Of a stretch of DNA of 64,000 nt, positions 25,024 to 34,800 are shown one piece after another (position 1 is the stretch's first letter; the number at the start of each line of letters is the position of its first letter). The notes beneath the pieces are model-generated. The model saw only the letters and a list, made by a program, of their open reading frames with translations. It searched no databases and was not told where the DNA came from. The DNA is from Agrobacterium larrymoorei (GTDB lineage: Bacteria > Pseudomonadota > Alphaproteobacteria > Rhizobiales > Rhizobiaceae), in the NCBI RefSeq assembly GCF_005145045.1, contig NZ_CP039691.1, forward strand, positions 880,001-944,000, given 5' to 3'. Both the position numbers and the translations under genes were made by a program.

Positions 25024-26421
25024 ATGGCAAATATTGCTTCCGAAAACGGAACTTCCAGCCCGAGCCTGATGGCGACGGCTGTGAAGGAAGGCATCTTCGC
25101 GGGCCTCGTCTCGCTTGGAATGTTCATTCTCTATGTGGGCGTCGTCACCTATCAGGACATCAACAACCAGTTGATCTGGGGCACGCGCTGGGGTCTGCTG
25201 GCGGTATTCGTCGGCGTGGCGGCGGTTGGCCGTTTCCTCGTCGTCGGCTTCATCCGCCCGCATCTCGACCGTCGCAAGCTGGCAAAGGCCAAGAGCGGCG
25301 TTCTGGAAATTTCCGAGAATAAGAGCTTCTTTCACAAGCACTTCCTCAAGATCGCACTGGTTTTCCTGCTGGCCTATCCGGCCATTACAGTCGGTCTCTT
25401 CGGCTTTCAGGGCTCTCTGAAATTCGTCGACAATTTCGGCATCCAGATCCTCATCTATGTGATGCTGGCCTGGGGTCTGAACATCGTCGTCGGTCTCGCC
25501 GGTCTGCTCGATCTTGGCTATGTGGCCTTCTACGCTGTCGGCGCGTACTCCTATGCGCTTTTGTCCAGCTATTTCGGCCTGTCCTTCTGGGTGCTTCTGC
25601 CCATGGCCGGTATTCTGGCCGCGTTCTGGGGCATCATCCTCGGCTTCCCGGTCCTGCGTCTGCGCGGGGATTACCTCGCCATCGTGACGCTCGCCTTCGG
25701 TGAAATCATCCGCCTTGTGCTGTTGAACTGGACCGAAGTGACCAAGGGAACCTTCGGTATCTCCGGCATCGCCAAGGCGTCGGTCTTCGGCATCTGGTCC
25801 TTCGATGTCGGTGCACCTAATAACTTCGCCAAGGCGTTCGGCCTCTCCATGTCGTCGGCCTATTACAAGATCTTCCTGTTCTACGTGATCCTGCTGCTCT
25901 GCATGCTGACGGCCTATGTCACTATCAAGCTGCGCCGCATGCCGATCGGTCGTGCGTGGGAAGCGCTGCGTGAAGACGAAATCGCCTGCCGTTCGCTCGG
26001 TATCGATACGGTCAAGACCAAGCTCACGGCCTTTGCAACAGGTGCGATGTTCGGTGGCTTTGCCGGTTCCTTCTTCGCGGCTCGCCAGGGCTTCGTATCT
26101 CCGGAAAGCTTCGTCTTCCTGGAATCCGCCGTCATTCTCGCCATCGTCGTTCTTGGCGGCATGGGCTCGCTGACCGGTATCGCCGTTGCCGCCGTGGTGA
26201 TGGTGGGTGGCACCGAATTGCTGCGCGAGATGGAATTCCTCAAGCACATCTTCGGCAATGATTTCACGCCGGAACTCTACCGCATGCTGCTGTTCGGTCT
26301 CGCCATGGTCATCGTCATGCTGTTCAAGCCACGCGGCTTTGTCGGCTCGCGTGAACCCACGGCCTTCCTCAAGGAACGCAAGGCTGTCTCCGGCAGCTTT
26401 ACCAAGGAAGGTCACGGCTGA
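25024..26421 (+). CDS. livM: Branched-chain amino-acid-type ABC permease LivM
   Basis: The 465-residue permease has an N-terminal extension (about 150 residues, with its own helices) before the conserved LivM core. The core is recognised by VMLAWGLNIVVGLAGLLDLG, GAYSYALLSSYFG, RLRGDYLAIVTLAFGEIIRL and FAARQGFVSPESFVFLESA. It partners LivH to form the membrane channel. It follows livH by 4 bp and its TGA overlaps the ATG of livG by one base, indicating translational coupling. Confidence 0.93.
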   Translation: MANIASENGTSSPSLMATAVKEGIFAGLVSLGMFILYVGVVTYQDINNQLIWGTRWGLLAVFVGVAAVGRFLVVGFIRPHLDRRKLAKAKSGVLEISENKSFFHKHFLKIALVFLLAYPAITVGLFGFQGSLKFVDNFGIQILIYVMLAWGLNIVVGLAGLLDLGYVAFYAVGAYSYALLSSYFGLSFWVLLPMAGILAAFWGIILGFPVLRLRGDYLAIVTLAFGEIIRLVLLNWTEVTKGTFGISGIAKASVFGIWSFDVGAPNNFAKAFGLSMSSAYYKIFLFYVILLLCMLTAYVTIKLRRMPIGRAWEALREDEIACRSLGIDTVKTKLTAFATGAMFGGFAGSFFAARQGFVSPESFVFLESAVILAIVVLGGMGSLTGIAVAAVVMVGGTELLREMEFLKHIFGNDFTPELYRMLLFGLAMVIVMLFKPRGFVGSREPTAFLKERKAVSGSFTKEGHG

Positions 26422-27287
26422 TGGCTTTCGGAAACAGTGCAATGACGAATGATACGATCCTGAGAGTCGAACATCTCTCCATGCGGTTCGGCGGCCTGAT
26501 GGCCATCAACGACTTCTCCTTCGAGGCGAGGCGCGGGGAAATCACCGCGCTGATCGGTCCGAACGGTGCAGGTAAGACGACCGTCTTCAACTGCATCACC
26601 GGCTTTTACAAGCCGACGATGGGCATGATCACCATGCGCCAGCAGGGCGGGGAGGAGCATCTTCTCGAGCGCCTGCCGGATTTCGAGATCACCAAGAAGG
26701 CCAAGGTTGCCCGCACCTTCCAGAACATCCGCCTGTTCTCAGGTCTGACGGTTCTTGAAAACCTGCTGGTCGCGCAGCACAACACGCTGATGAAGGCGTC
26801 CGGCTACACGATCCTCGGGCTTCTGGGCCTGCCGACCTATAGCAAGGCGGCTGCGGCGGCTATCGAGAAGGCCAAGTACTGGCTGGAGAAAGCGGACCTC
26901 ACAGACCGTGCGGACGATCCGGCTGGCGATCTTTCCTACGGCGCGCAGCGTCGTCTGGAAATTGCTCGTGCCATGTGCACCGGCCCGGAACTCCTGTGCC
27001 TGGACGAGCCTGCTGCGGGTCTTAATCCGAAGGAATCGCTTGCGCTCAACACGCTTCTGCGCGGCATTCGCGATGAGGGCACGTCGCTGCTTCTCATCGA
27101 GCACGACATGTCCGTCGTCATGGAGATTTCCGACCACGTGGTGGTTCTGGAATATGGCCAGAAGATTTCCGACGGCACGCCGGACCATGTGAAGAACGAT
27201 CCCAAGGTCATCGCCGCCTATCTGGGTGTCGAGGATGATGAAGTGGAAGAAGTGATTGCAGAAGAACTCGACGGGGGAGCAGTCTGA
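26421..27287 (+). CDS. livG: ABC transporter ATPase LivG
   Basis: The 288-residue ATPase energises the livHM permease. Walker A is GPNGAGKTTVF, the ABC signature appears as LSYGAQRRLEIARAM and Walker B is LLCLDEPAAGLNP. The switch histidine follows in LLIEHDMSVVM. The C-terminus has an acidic tail (EDDEVEEVIAEELDGG). The start overlaps the livM stop (TGATG), and a second in-frame ATG at 26442 is possible. Its own stop overlaps the livF start in the same way. Confidence 0.95.
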   Translation: MAFGNSAMTNDTILRVEHLSMRFGGLMAINDFSFEARRGEITALIGPNGAGKTTVFNCITGFYKPTMGMITMRQQGGEEHLLERLPDFEITKKAKVARTFQNIRLFSGLTVLENLLVAQHNTLMKASGYTILGLLGLPTYSKAAAAAIEKAKYWLEKADLTDRADDPAGDLSYGAQRRLEIARAMCTGPELLCLDEPAAGLNPKESLALNTLLRGIRDEGTSLLLIEHDMSVVMEISDHVVVLEYGQKISDGTPDHVKNDPKVIAAYLGVEDDEVEEVIAEELDGGAV

Positions 27288-28012
27288 TGTCTGAATCCCT
27301 TCTCAAAGTACAGGGCGTCGAAACCTATTACGGCAACATCCGCGCGCTCTCTGGCGTCGATATCGAGGTCAACAAGGGTGAGATCGTCAGCCTCATCGGT
27401 GCCAACGGCGCCGGTAAGTCCACCTTGATGATGACGATCTGCGGTTCTCCGCAGGCGCGGACCGGCCAGGTCATTTTCGATGGCGAGGATATCACCCGCG
27501 TTCCGACGCATCTGATTGCGCGCAAGCGCATTGCCCAGTCTCCCGAAGGCCGACGGATTTTTCCGCGCATGACGGTTCTGGAAAATCTCCAGATGGGCGC
27601 CAATCTCGATAACCTGAAATATTTCAAGGAAGACGTCGAGAAGGTTTTCGTCATGTTCCCGCGTCTGAAGGAGCGTCAGAGCCAGCGTGGCGGCACGCTT
27701 TCGGGCGGCGAGCAGCAGATGCTGTCCATCGGTCGCGCACTGATGGCGCGTCCGAAGCTTCTGCTTCTGGATGAGCCGTCGCTCGGTCTCGCACCGCTGA
27801 TCGTCAAGGGCATCTTCGCGGCGATCAAGAAGCTCAACCAGGAAGAGGGGCTGACCGTCTTCCTCGTTGAACAGAATGCGTTCGCGGCACTGAAGCTGTC
27901 CGACCGGGCCTATGTCATGGTCAACGGCAAGGTGACGATGAGCGGCTCCGGCAAGGAGCTTCTGGCAAACCCGGAAGTGCGCGCGGCCTATCTCGAAGGC
28001 GGTCGCCATTAA
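27287..28012 (+). CDS. livF: ABC transporter ATPase LivF
   Basis: The 241-residue ATPase is the second nucleotide-binding subunit of the LivHMGF importer. Walker A GANGAGKSTLM, signature LSGGEQQMLSIGRALM and Walker B LLLLDEPSLGLAP are intact, with LVEQNAFAALK containing the Q/E switch region used by LivF proteins. It is translationally coupled to livG. The downstream 254-bp gap carries two hairpins before the next gene. Confidence 0.95.
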   Translation: MSESLLKVQGVETYYGNIRALSGVDIEVNKGEIVSLIGANGAGKSTLMMTICGSPQARTGQVIFDGEDITRVPTHLIARKRIAQSPEGRRIFPRMTVLENLQMGANLDNLKYFKEDVEKVFVMFPRLKERQSQRGGTLSGGEQQMLSIGRALMARPKLLLLDEPSLGLAPLIVKGIFAAIKKLNQEEGLTVFLVEQNAFAALKLSDRAYVMVNGKVTMSGSGKELLANPEVRAAYLEGGRH

Positions 28013-28023
28013 GTGAAACGAGG

Positions 28024-28091
28024 CGCTGGAATCTCGCGATGCCAGCGCCATTCACCGGTCGAAAAGGTTTTTCGATTTTTCTGCCGGTGAA
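28024..28091. other. Two hairpins between livF and the small membrane gene
   Basis: CGCTGG/CCAGCG (28024-28047) and an outer stem TTCACCGG/CCGGTGAA (28051-28091) with an inner TCGAAAA/TTTTCGA stem follow the livF stop. They could slow transcription, terminate partially or protect the mRNA 3' end. Confidence 0.55.
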
Positions 28092-28266
28092 GTTAAGAAA
28101 TCGCTTGCGTTCGTAATCGCCGGGCGCAAATCTGATCAAGGTCTGTCAGACTGCCTATCTGGTTTGGCAGATCGCAACGAACAATAAAGCCCACCGGCAA
28201 ACGGCGGGCGCAAGACTTGAAACAGGGCCGCGTGTAACATCACGTCAGGCACTGAATGGGGAAAAG

Positions 28267-28620
28267 ATGCAGGGCCTTTTTTTCGAAACCGATAACGGCG
28301 TCCGTTACGTGCTTCGCGCGCTGGTTGTCCTCCTTGGCTTCTGGACGGCATGGCGCACGGGCAAGTCCGTGGCCGATGGCTGGGGTGAATATCCGCGCGT
28401 CGTCATCTATGCATTGCTGCTTGGTTGCGTCATGCGCTTCCTGCATTATGCACTCTTCGCAGGCCCTTTGCTGAATGGCTTTTACTACGTCATAGACGTG
28501 GTGGTCCTGCTTGCTTTCGCGACCGCAGGCTTTCGCATGCGGCGCACCAACCAGATGGTGGATAACTACTACTGGCTCTACGACCGAACCTCGGCGTTTT
28601 CATATAAGAAGAAAGATTGA
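28267..28620 (+). CDS. Small membrane protein (DUF6867-like) in the liv operon
   Basis: The 117-residue protein has about three transmembrane helices (VLRALVVLLGFWTAWRTG, VVIYALLLGCVMRFLHYAL, GFYYVIDVVVLLAFATAGF) and a short Tyr-rich tail (NYYWLYDRTSAFSYKKKD). I know proteins of this type only as rhizobial genes lying between livF and the binding-protein gene, and I infer a transporter-linked role without evidence of function. Upstream hairpins separate it from livF, and livJ starts 116 bp downstream. Confidence 0.68.
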   Translation: MQGLFFETDNGVRYVLRALVVLLGFWTAWRTGKSVADGWGEYPRVVIYALLLGCVMRFLHYALFAGPLLNGFYYVIDVVVLLAFATAGFRMRRTNQMVDNYYWLYDRTSAFSYKKKD

Positions 28621-28736
28621 CAGCGGGGTTTTTCTGAATTCAGAATACCCGCCAGAGTGGAACAACCTGGGCAGTTAAGGTGGGTGCTGAACAGGCAATT
28701 GTAATTTACCCAACCAAAGGAACTGGGAGTAATATA

Positions 28737-29855
28737 ATGAAGAAGTCTCTTCTTTCCGCAGTTGCGCTGACCGCAATGGTCGCGTTCAGCGGTTCGGCTT
28801 ACGCTGACATCCTCATCGGTGTTGGCGGTCCGTTGACCGGTCCGAACGCCGCTTTCGGCGCGCAGCTCCAGAAGGGCGCTGAACAGGCCGCAGCAGACAT
28901 CAACGCCGCCGGTGGCATCAATGGCGAGCAGATCAAGATCGTTCTCGGCGACGACGTGTCCGACCCGAAGCAGGGCATCTCGGTTGCCAACAAATTCGTT
29001 GCTGACGGCGTGAAGTTCGTTGTCGGCCACTTCAACTCGGGCGTTTCCATTCCAGCGTCTGAAGTCTATGCCGAAAACGGCATTCTCGAAATCACGCCTG
29101 CTGCGACCAACCCGGTCTTCACCGAGCGCGGCCTTTGGAACACGTTCCGCACCTGCGGCCGTGACGACCAGCAGGGCGGCATTGCCGGCAAGTATCTTGC
29201 AGACCACTTCAAGGACGCAAAGATCGCTATCATCCACGACAAGACCCCTTATGGTCAGGGCCTTGCCGATGAAACCAAGAAGGCTGCAAATGCTGCTGGC
29301 CTGAAGGAAGCCATCTATGAAGGCGTGAACGTCGGCGACAAGGACTTCTCCGCCCTCATCGCCAAGATGAAGGAAGCTGGCGTTTCCGTTATCTACTGGG
29401 GTGGTCTCCACACCGAAGCCGGTCTGATCATCCGTCAGGCAAAGGACCAGGGCCTGAAGGCGAAGCTCGTTTCCGGTGACGGCATCGTCTCCAACGAACT
29501 GGCTTCCATCGCTGGCGACGCCGTTGAAGGCACGCTGAACACCTTCGGTCCTGATCCAACCCTGCGCCCTGAAAACAAGGAACTGGTCGAGAAGTTCAAG
29601 AAGGCTGGCTTCAACCCTGAAGCTTACACCCTCTACTCCTACGCAGCCGTCCAGTCGATTGCCGAAGGCGCAAAGGCTGCTGGCTCGCTGGAAGCTGAAA
29701 AAGTTGCAGAAGCGCTGAAGAAGGGCTCCTACAAGACCGTGCTCGGCGACATCTCCTTCGACGAGAAGGGCGACCCGAAGCTTCCTGGCTACGTCATGTA
29801 TGAATGGAAAAAGGGCCCGGACGGCAAGTACAGCTACTTCCAGCAGGGCAGCTAA
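28737..29855 (+). CDS. livJ: Periplasmic amino-acid/GABA-binding protein (Atu2422-like LivJ)
   Basis: The 372-residue substrate-binding protein has a signal peptide ending AYA (residues 21-23) and a type I periplasmic fold: [40 protein letters not shown] and [21 protein letters not shown]. It closely resembles, and sits in the same gene order as, the Agrobacterium Atu2422 protein shown to bind GABA, proline, alanine and valine. A GGGAG ribosome-binding site precedes the ATG at 28737. The gene's start region is a known type of target for the AbcR small RNAs in Agrobacterium. A strong terminator follows. Confidence 0.9.
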   Translation: MKKSLLSAVALTAMVAFSGSAYADILIGVGGPLTGPNAAFGAQLQKGAEQAAADINAAGGINGEQIKIVLGDDVSDPKQGISVANKFVADGVKFVVGHFNSGVSIPASEVYAENGILEITPAATNPVFTERGLWNTFRTCGRDDQQGGIAGKYLADHFKDAKIAIIHDKTPYGQGLADETKKAANAAGLKEAIYEGVNVGDKDFSALIAKMKEAGVSVIYWGGLHTEAGLIIRQAKDQGLKAKLVSGDGIVSNELASIAGDAVEGTLNTFGPDPTLRPENKELVEKFKKAGFNPEAYTLYSYAAVQSIAEGAKAAGSLEAEKVAEALKKGSYKTVLGDISFDEKGDPKLPGYVMYEWKKGPDGKYSYFQQGS

Positions 29856-29879
29856 GCTCTTAACTCTGTGAAGATAACG

Positions 29880-29908
29880 AAGCCCGGCAGTGATGCCGGG
29901 CTTTTTTT
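29880..29908. terminator. Bidirectional terminator after livJ
   Basis: AAGCCCGGCA / TGCCGGGCTT stem with a GTGA loop, then TTTTTTT on the + strand. It lies between livJ and the converging ATPase gene. Confidence 0.9.
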
Positions 29909-29918
29909 GATTTTGGCA

Positions 29919-30452
29919 TCATCGAATTTCGAGTTCATCGAGGATGAATGCCGTGCGCTCCTCGACGCTCACTTTCGGCAGGATAACGACCTCGTAGCCG
30001 AGTTCGCCAAAGTCGCGAAGGAGACGGTCATATTCTTCGATAGCGGCATTCAGTTCATGCTGCCGTTCGGCATCGGTAACGTAAATTTCCGGCCATGGCG
30101 GCGTGAGGAAGACTTTCCGGAAATAGCGAAAATCGTTTCTCACGATCTCGAACCATTTGTCCTGACTAAGATGGCGGAGCGCCGACGCGGCATCTATGAG
30201 GCCGCGATCGAAGAATAGGGGGCCGGAGCGGGAGGCGGCGCTTTCATGATCATCTTTCGCCAGCTTTATGGCTTCATGCAGAAATGCTTCCAGATCCAGC
30301 CATGGCAATGCATGCCCGTTCATCTTCAACTGATGTTGCACGACCCGCCGTCCGGGCTCCTCCAGAGTTGGAAAGCCCCGGTCGCGGAGCGCCGCGAGGA
30401 GAGTGGATTTTCCACCGCCGGAGCAGCCGGAGAGGATGACGAAATTGTCCAT
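29919..30452 (-). CDS. AAA-type P-loop kinase/ATPase of unknown function
   Basis: The 177-residue protein has a Walker A GCSGGGKSTLL at residues 9-19 and a Walker B-like LFFDRGLIDAA near residue 80. The overall pattern is that of the short AAA_28 or NadR-like nucleotide kinase fold. The motif DRG and the tail NAAIEEYDRLLRDFGELGYEVVILP also occur in such proteins. It may be an ATP-dependent small-molecule kinase, but no substrate can be assigned. It converges on livJ. Confidence 0.75.
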   Translation of the reverse strand: MDNFVILSGCSGGGKSTLLAALRDRGFPTLEEPGRRVVQHQLKMNGHALPWLDLEAFLHEAIKLAKDDHESAASRSGPLFFDRGLIDAASALRHLSQDKWFEIVRNDFRYFRKVFLTPPWPEIYVTDAERQHELNAAIEEYDRLLRDFGELGYEVVILPKVSVEERTAFILDELEIR

Positions 30453-30592
30453 TCTTTTCGTCTTTCGAGTGGTTAGACTTTACTTTTGGAAAAGAAAGCC
30501 GCGGGAAAGATTAAATTTGCGAAAGGTGGGGTTGAGCAAGGAACCGCAAAGGTTGAGCGGCGTTTTCTGCGGCCCATCACAAGGAGTTCATC

Positions 30593-30826
30593 ATGAAAAA
30601 CCTTATTCTTTCTTCCGTCCTCGCTGTTTCGTCTCTCTTCGCGGTCGCTGCTCCGTCCTATGCGGATACCGTTACCGTAACGACGACGCAGCGTAGCGTA
30701 GACCGTCCGATGCGCGATGAGTATCGTCCTCGTCATCACCGCGTTGCACGCGATTGCTTCGTCAAGAAGGTTCGCACGCATCACCATGGTCGTGTCGTCG
30801 TCAAGGAAACGCGCGTCTGCCGCTAA
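30593..30826 (+). CDS. Small secreted histidine/arginine-rich protein
   Basis: The 77-residue protein has a signal peptide of 24 residues ending SYA and a basic mature chain with HHRVARDCFVKKVRTHHHGR and two cysteines (DCF and VCR at the C-terminus). Similar short basic periplasmic proteins occur widely in rhizobia without known function. The upstream AAGGAG ribosome-binding site supports translation. A 13-bp perfect hairpin follows it. Confidence 0.65.
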   Translation: MKNLILSSVLAVSSLFAVAAPSYADTVTVTTTQRSVDRPMRDEYRPRHHRVARDCFVKKVRTHHHGRVVVKETRVCR

Positions 30827-30842
30827 TCCTTCTCGACTTTTT

Positions 30843-30873
30843 CCTCTATCCCGGCGCGATGCCGGGATAGAGG
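30843..30873. terminator. Strong hairpin between the small secreted gene and the response regulator
   Basis: Perfect 13-bp arms CCTCTATCCCGGC and GCCGGGATAGAGG with a 5-base loop lie between converging genes. There is no run of T on the + side, so it may be a transcript-end stabiliser. Confidence 0.6.
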
Positions 30874-30891
30874 AAGATTTATCAGAACCAA

Positions 30892-31803
30892 TTATTGTTC
30901 GTGCAGAACATGGGCGGCTTTCACTGCCGCAGAGGCGCGGTTTTCAACACCGAGCTTCACGTAAATCTGCTCAAGGTGCTTGTTCACCGTTCGGGCTGAA
31001 AGTCCAAGAATTTCCCCGATATCGCGGTTCGATTTGCCCTTGGCAATCCAGATCAGCACTTCCGACTCGCGCGTCGTCAGCGCAAACCGCTCCCGTAGCA
31101 ACGCTTCGCCGGATTTCTCATTCACCGTGGTCAGGCGAAACAGATATTCGTCGCCACCAACGGCCCCCAGAAACGTAAATTGCAGGGAAGGCCGTTCGGC
31201 GTGTGTAACGGTAAGCGGCGTCTCGCGGGAAGGCTCCGTTTCCATCCACCCGCCAATCGTGCGCGAAACGATATCCAGCCCATCATTGCTGCCGGTTGCG
31301 GCGTTGATGAGGCGCGTTGCCTGCGGCGTCGACCACTGGATCGACCCATCCTTTCGAACCGCGAGAAGATGCCGACCGGCGGCATCCAGCGCCACACGGG
31401 CGCTTTGCGCGGAGCGGGCGTTGGAAAGATGCACACGCAGGCGGGCGCGCAACTCATCTATGTTGATGGGCTTGCTGAGGTAATCCACCCCGCCGCATTC
31501 CAGCGCGCGCACCACATGTTCCGTTTCGGTCAGTCCGGTCATGAAGATGACAGGTACTTGCGCAACAGCCGCGTTGGATTTCAGCCGTTTGCAGGTCTCG
31601 AAACCATCCAGACCCGGCATAACTGCATCCAGAAGAATGAGGTCCGGCGTCACACGCTCCACGATGTTGAGGGCTGCTTGTCCCGAGGTCGCAATCAGCA
31701 CGGAAAAGCCGGATTGCTCCAGCGCTTCCGTCAGAAAGCCGAGTGCCTCAGGGCTGTCATCCACCAGCAGAACGATGTCGCGGGGCTGCAACGACTTAGT
31801 CAT
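30892..31803 (-). CDS. Response regulator, REC-linker-LuxR type, partner of the permease-kinase
   Basis: The 303-residue regulator has a receiver domain (residues 9-125; Asp59 in LILLDAVMPGLDGFE, Lys111 in YLSKPINIDEL). A middle region of about 100 residues (AGRHLLAVRKDGSIQWSTPQ onwards) looks like a degenerate PAS-like sensor. The C-terminal LuxR-type helix-turn-helix includes LTTRESEVLIWIAKGKSNRDI and ARTVNKHLEQIYVKL. The start at 31803 overlaps the stop of the kinase gene by 8 bp, so they are translated together and form a two-component pair. Targets are likely among nearby nitrogen genes, but this is inference. Confidence 0.9.
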   Translation of the reverse strand: MTKSLQPRDIVLLVDDSPEALGFLTEALEQSGFSVLIATSGQAALNIVERVTPDLILLDAVMPGLDGFETCKRLKSNAAVAQVPVIFMTGLTETEHVVRALECGGVDYLSKPINIDELRARLRVHLSNARSAQSARVALDAAGRHLLAVRKDGSIQWSTPQATRLINAATGSNDGLDIVSRTIGGWMETEPSRETPLTVTHAERPSLQFTFLGAVGGDEYLFRLTTVNEKSGEALLRERFALTTRESEVLIWIAKGKSNRDIGEILGLSARTVNKHLEQIYVKLGVENRASAAVKAAHVLHEQ

Positions 31804-34800
31804 CCGTGCCGGTCCTTGTTTCAAAACTTTGCAGATAATCGGTATAGCCCGCAAGATCGAAGGCGCGCACGAAGCGTCTGGCCTCCTCGGTGAAGGGCAG
31901 ATTTTCCGGCTGAGTAGCCAGCGCATCGAGTTTGGCCTCGATACCCCTGATATAGCCGATTTCGCCAAGCGCGATCAAATCCTGAAGATGTGCGGGCGCT
32001 GGCGCGGATGGTTTCAGGTCTTGAACGGGCAAGGTTACCGGCGGCAGATCGCTTTCGTAAACCCATTGCAGCCCGAGATGCACGGCCAAGCGGTCGCAGA
32101 GCTTGCGGATATCCACCGGCTTTGCCAGCGCATCATTATGGCCATCCGTCCCCGCGCCAATAATGGCCGTGTCGCCGATATTGGCGGAAAGCATGATGAT
32201 GGGCGCTGTCTGGCCCGCATCGCGCAGCCTGTCCACCAGTTGCCAGCCGCTCATGCCCGGCATGGAAATATCGATCAGGAAGGCATCCGGTTTCATGGCT
32301 TCGATCAGGGTCAGGCAGTCCGGCCCGCTTTGGGCGGTCAGCACGACGAAATCGAGGGGGCTCAGCACCTCGAGCATCAGGTCGCGATGATCCTCATTGT
32401 CGTCCACCACGACGATGGTCCGGCGCGGCCCGGCATAGGAGACGATCTTCTTTTCCGGCGCAAGCGCCGTGCTGGGGCGATCAACAGTGGAAAGCATCAG
32501 CCGCACGCGAAAGGTGGAGCCCTTGTCCTTTTCGCTGGAAACGGAAATTTCTCCGCCCAGCGTATTGGTCAGAAGCTGGGTGATGGTGAGACCGAGGCCG
32601 AGGCCCGGCATAGGCTTGATGCTGTCCGCCTCGCCCCGCTGGAATGGCTCGTAGATGCGGCCCAAGTCCTTCTCCGCGATGCCGCGCCCCGTATCGGTCA
32701 CGGTGAAGGTCGCCACTTGGCTTCGATAGGTCACGTCGAAGCTGACGCTGCCTTCATCGGTGAATTTGATGGCGTTGGACAGCAGGTTGACGAGGATTTG
32801 CCGGAGGCGCTTTTCATCGCTGCGCACATATTGCGGCAGGGCGCGTGCCCGCTCGTGGCGAAAGATCAGCCCCTTCGCCTGCGCCTGCGGGCGGAACATA
32901 TCGACGATCTGGTCGAGGAAATCCTGAATGTTGATTTCGTTGGAATAAACCTGCAGGCGGCCCGCCTCGATCTTGGAAATATCCAAGAGACCATCGATGA
33001 GGCCGGAGAGGTGATCGGCTGAGCGTTTGATGACTTTGATGGCGGACTGGCGCGGGGCGGGGATCGTTTCGTCCCGCTCGAGGATTTGCGCATAGCCCAG
33101 CACGGCGTTGAGCGGCGTGCGCAATTCGTGGCTGAGACCGACGACGTAGCGGCTTTTCGCGCGGTTGGCGGCTTCCGCCGTTTCCTTGGCATATTGCAGG
33201 GCGGCGTCGGTTTTCTGGTGCGCAGCGATTTCCTTCAGCAGAAGCGTGTTCTGGCGCGAGGATTCCTCTTCCGCCACCACGCGGCTGTCATGCGCCAGCA
33301 CGAGGAACCAGCAGACGATGCCCGCAATGACGGCGAAGACGAAGAAAACGATGAGAATGGTGCGGTTGACCACATCCGCCGTGGTGGGTGTGCCGGTGCC
33401 GACCTGATGGGCGATCAGCGCCAGAATGCTGCCAAGTGCCGCAACGGCCATGGCCGAGAATATGGCGTAGCGGCCAAGGCGGGTGGCGAGTTTGGCGACG
33501 AGTTGCTCCGGCAGAAACGTCTTGGCCACCTGTGCGGTCTGGTAATTCAGCCGTGCCTTGGGCTTGCACATATCGTGACAGCGGCTGTCCAGCGAACAGC
33601 ATAGCGAGCAGATCGGCCCGGCATAGGCGGGACACCAGGCCATATCCTCCGGCTCGAACGGATGTTCGCAGATGGAGCAGGTAATGCTGGAAAGTTCTTT
33701 CCATTTCTGTCGCGGTTTGCGGGCCAGATAGAATTTTCCCTTCGTCGTCCAAGCTATCAGCGGGGAGGCGATGAAGGCGATGATGAGGGTAATGTAGGGC
33801 GCGAGCGATGCGGCAAGCGTTCCGAACAGACCGAAATGGGCGGTGAGCGCTATGGTGGCCGAAAGCGTCATCGCGCCGACGCCAACGGGGTTGATGTCAT
33901 AGAGGTGGGCGCGTTTGAACTCTATACCGGGTGGAGCAAGGCCGAGCGGTTTGTTGATGAAGAGATCGGCAGAGATTGTGCAGAGCCACGCCATGGCGAC
34001 GATGGAGAAGATGCCGAGTGTTTCTTCCAGCAGCCGGTAGATGCCGAGTTCCATCAACAGTAGTGCGATGCCGACATTGAAGATGAGCCAGACGACGCGG
34101 CCCGGATGGCTGTGGGTGAGGCGCGAGAAGAAGTTGGACCATGCGAGCGAGCCCGCATAGGCGTTCATCACATTGATCTTCAGCTGCGACACAACCACGA
34201 ATGCCACCATCAGAAGGAGGGCGGCATTCTCGTTCGGAATCATGTAGCCGAAGGCGGTGAGGTACATTTGCGAGGGATCGGCGGCGCGATCCACCGGCAC
34301 GCCGGAACTGAGCGTCAGCACCACGAGGAAGGAGCCCGCCAGAAGCTTTGGAACGCCAACGACGACCCAGCCCGCACCGGCGAGGAAGACCGCCAGCTTG
34401 TGGCGCAGCTTGCTTTGCCCTTCGGCGGGCAGGAAGCGCAGGAAATCCACCTGTTCACCGATCTGCGACATCAGCGCCAGAATGACGGCGGAGGCAGCGC
34501 CGAATTCGATGAGGTTGAACGGCGCGATTTCGCCTGTCGGAGCCGAGGCGTGGTGGATACCGGAGAAGGCAAGCCAGAGATCGAATTTCTGCCAGTCCAG
34601 CAGCGCGATGAAGATGAAGGGCAGAATGTTGAGGACGATCCAGAACGGCTGGGTCAGGATCTGGAATTTGCTGATCAGTCGCACGCCGTGGGTGACGAGC
34701 GGAATGACCATCACCGCCGAGATGATGTAGCCGATCCAGAGCGGTATCCCGAGCGCAAGTTCCAGCGCGCCGGACATGATGGATGCCTCGATGGCGAACA

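Noticed and set aside
24033..25127. Long antisense reading frame (364 codons, minus strand) across livH
   Set aside because: It mirrors the GC-rich codon pattern of livH, has no recognisable domain or ribosome-binding site, and overlaps a conserved permease.
24973..26442. 489-codon antisense frame over livM
   Set aside because: It is a composition artefact: rich in His, Asp, Glu and Gln as expected for the complement of a hydrophobic membrane-protein gene.
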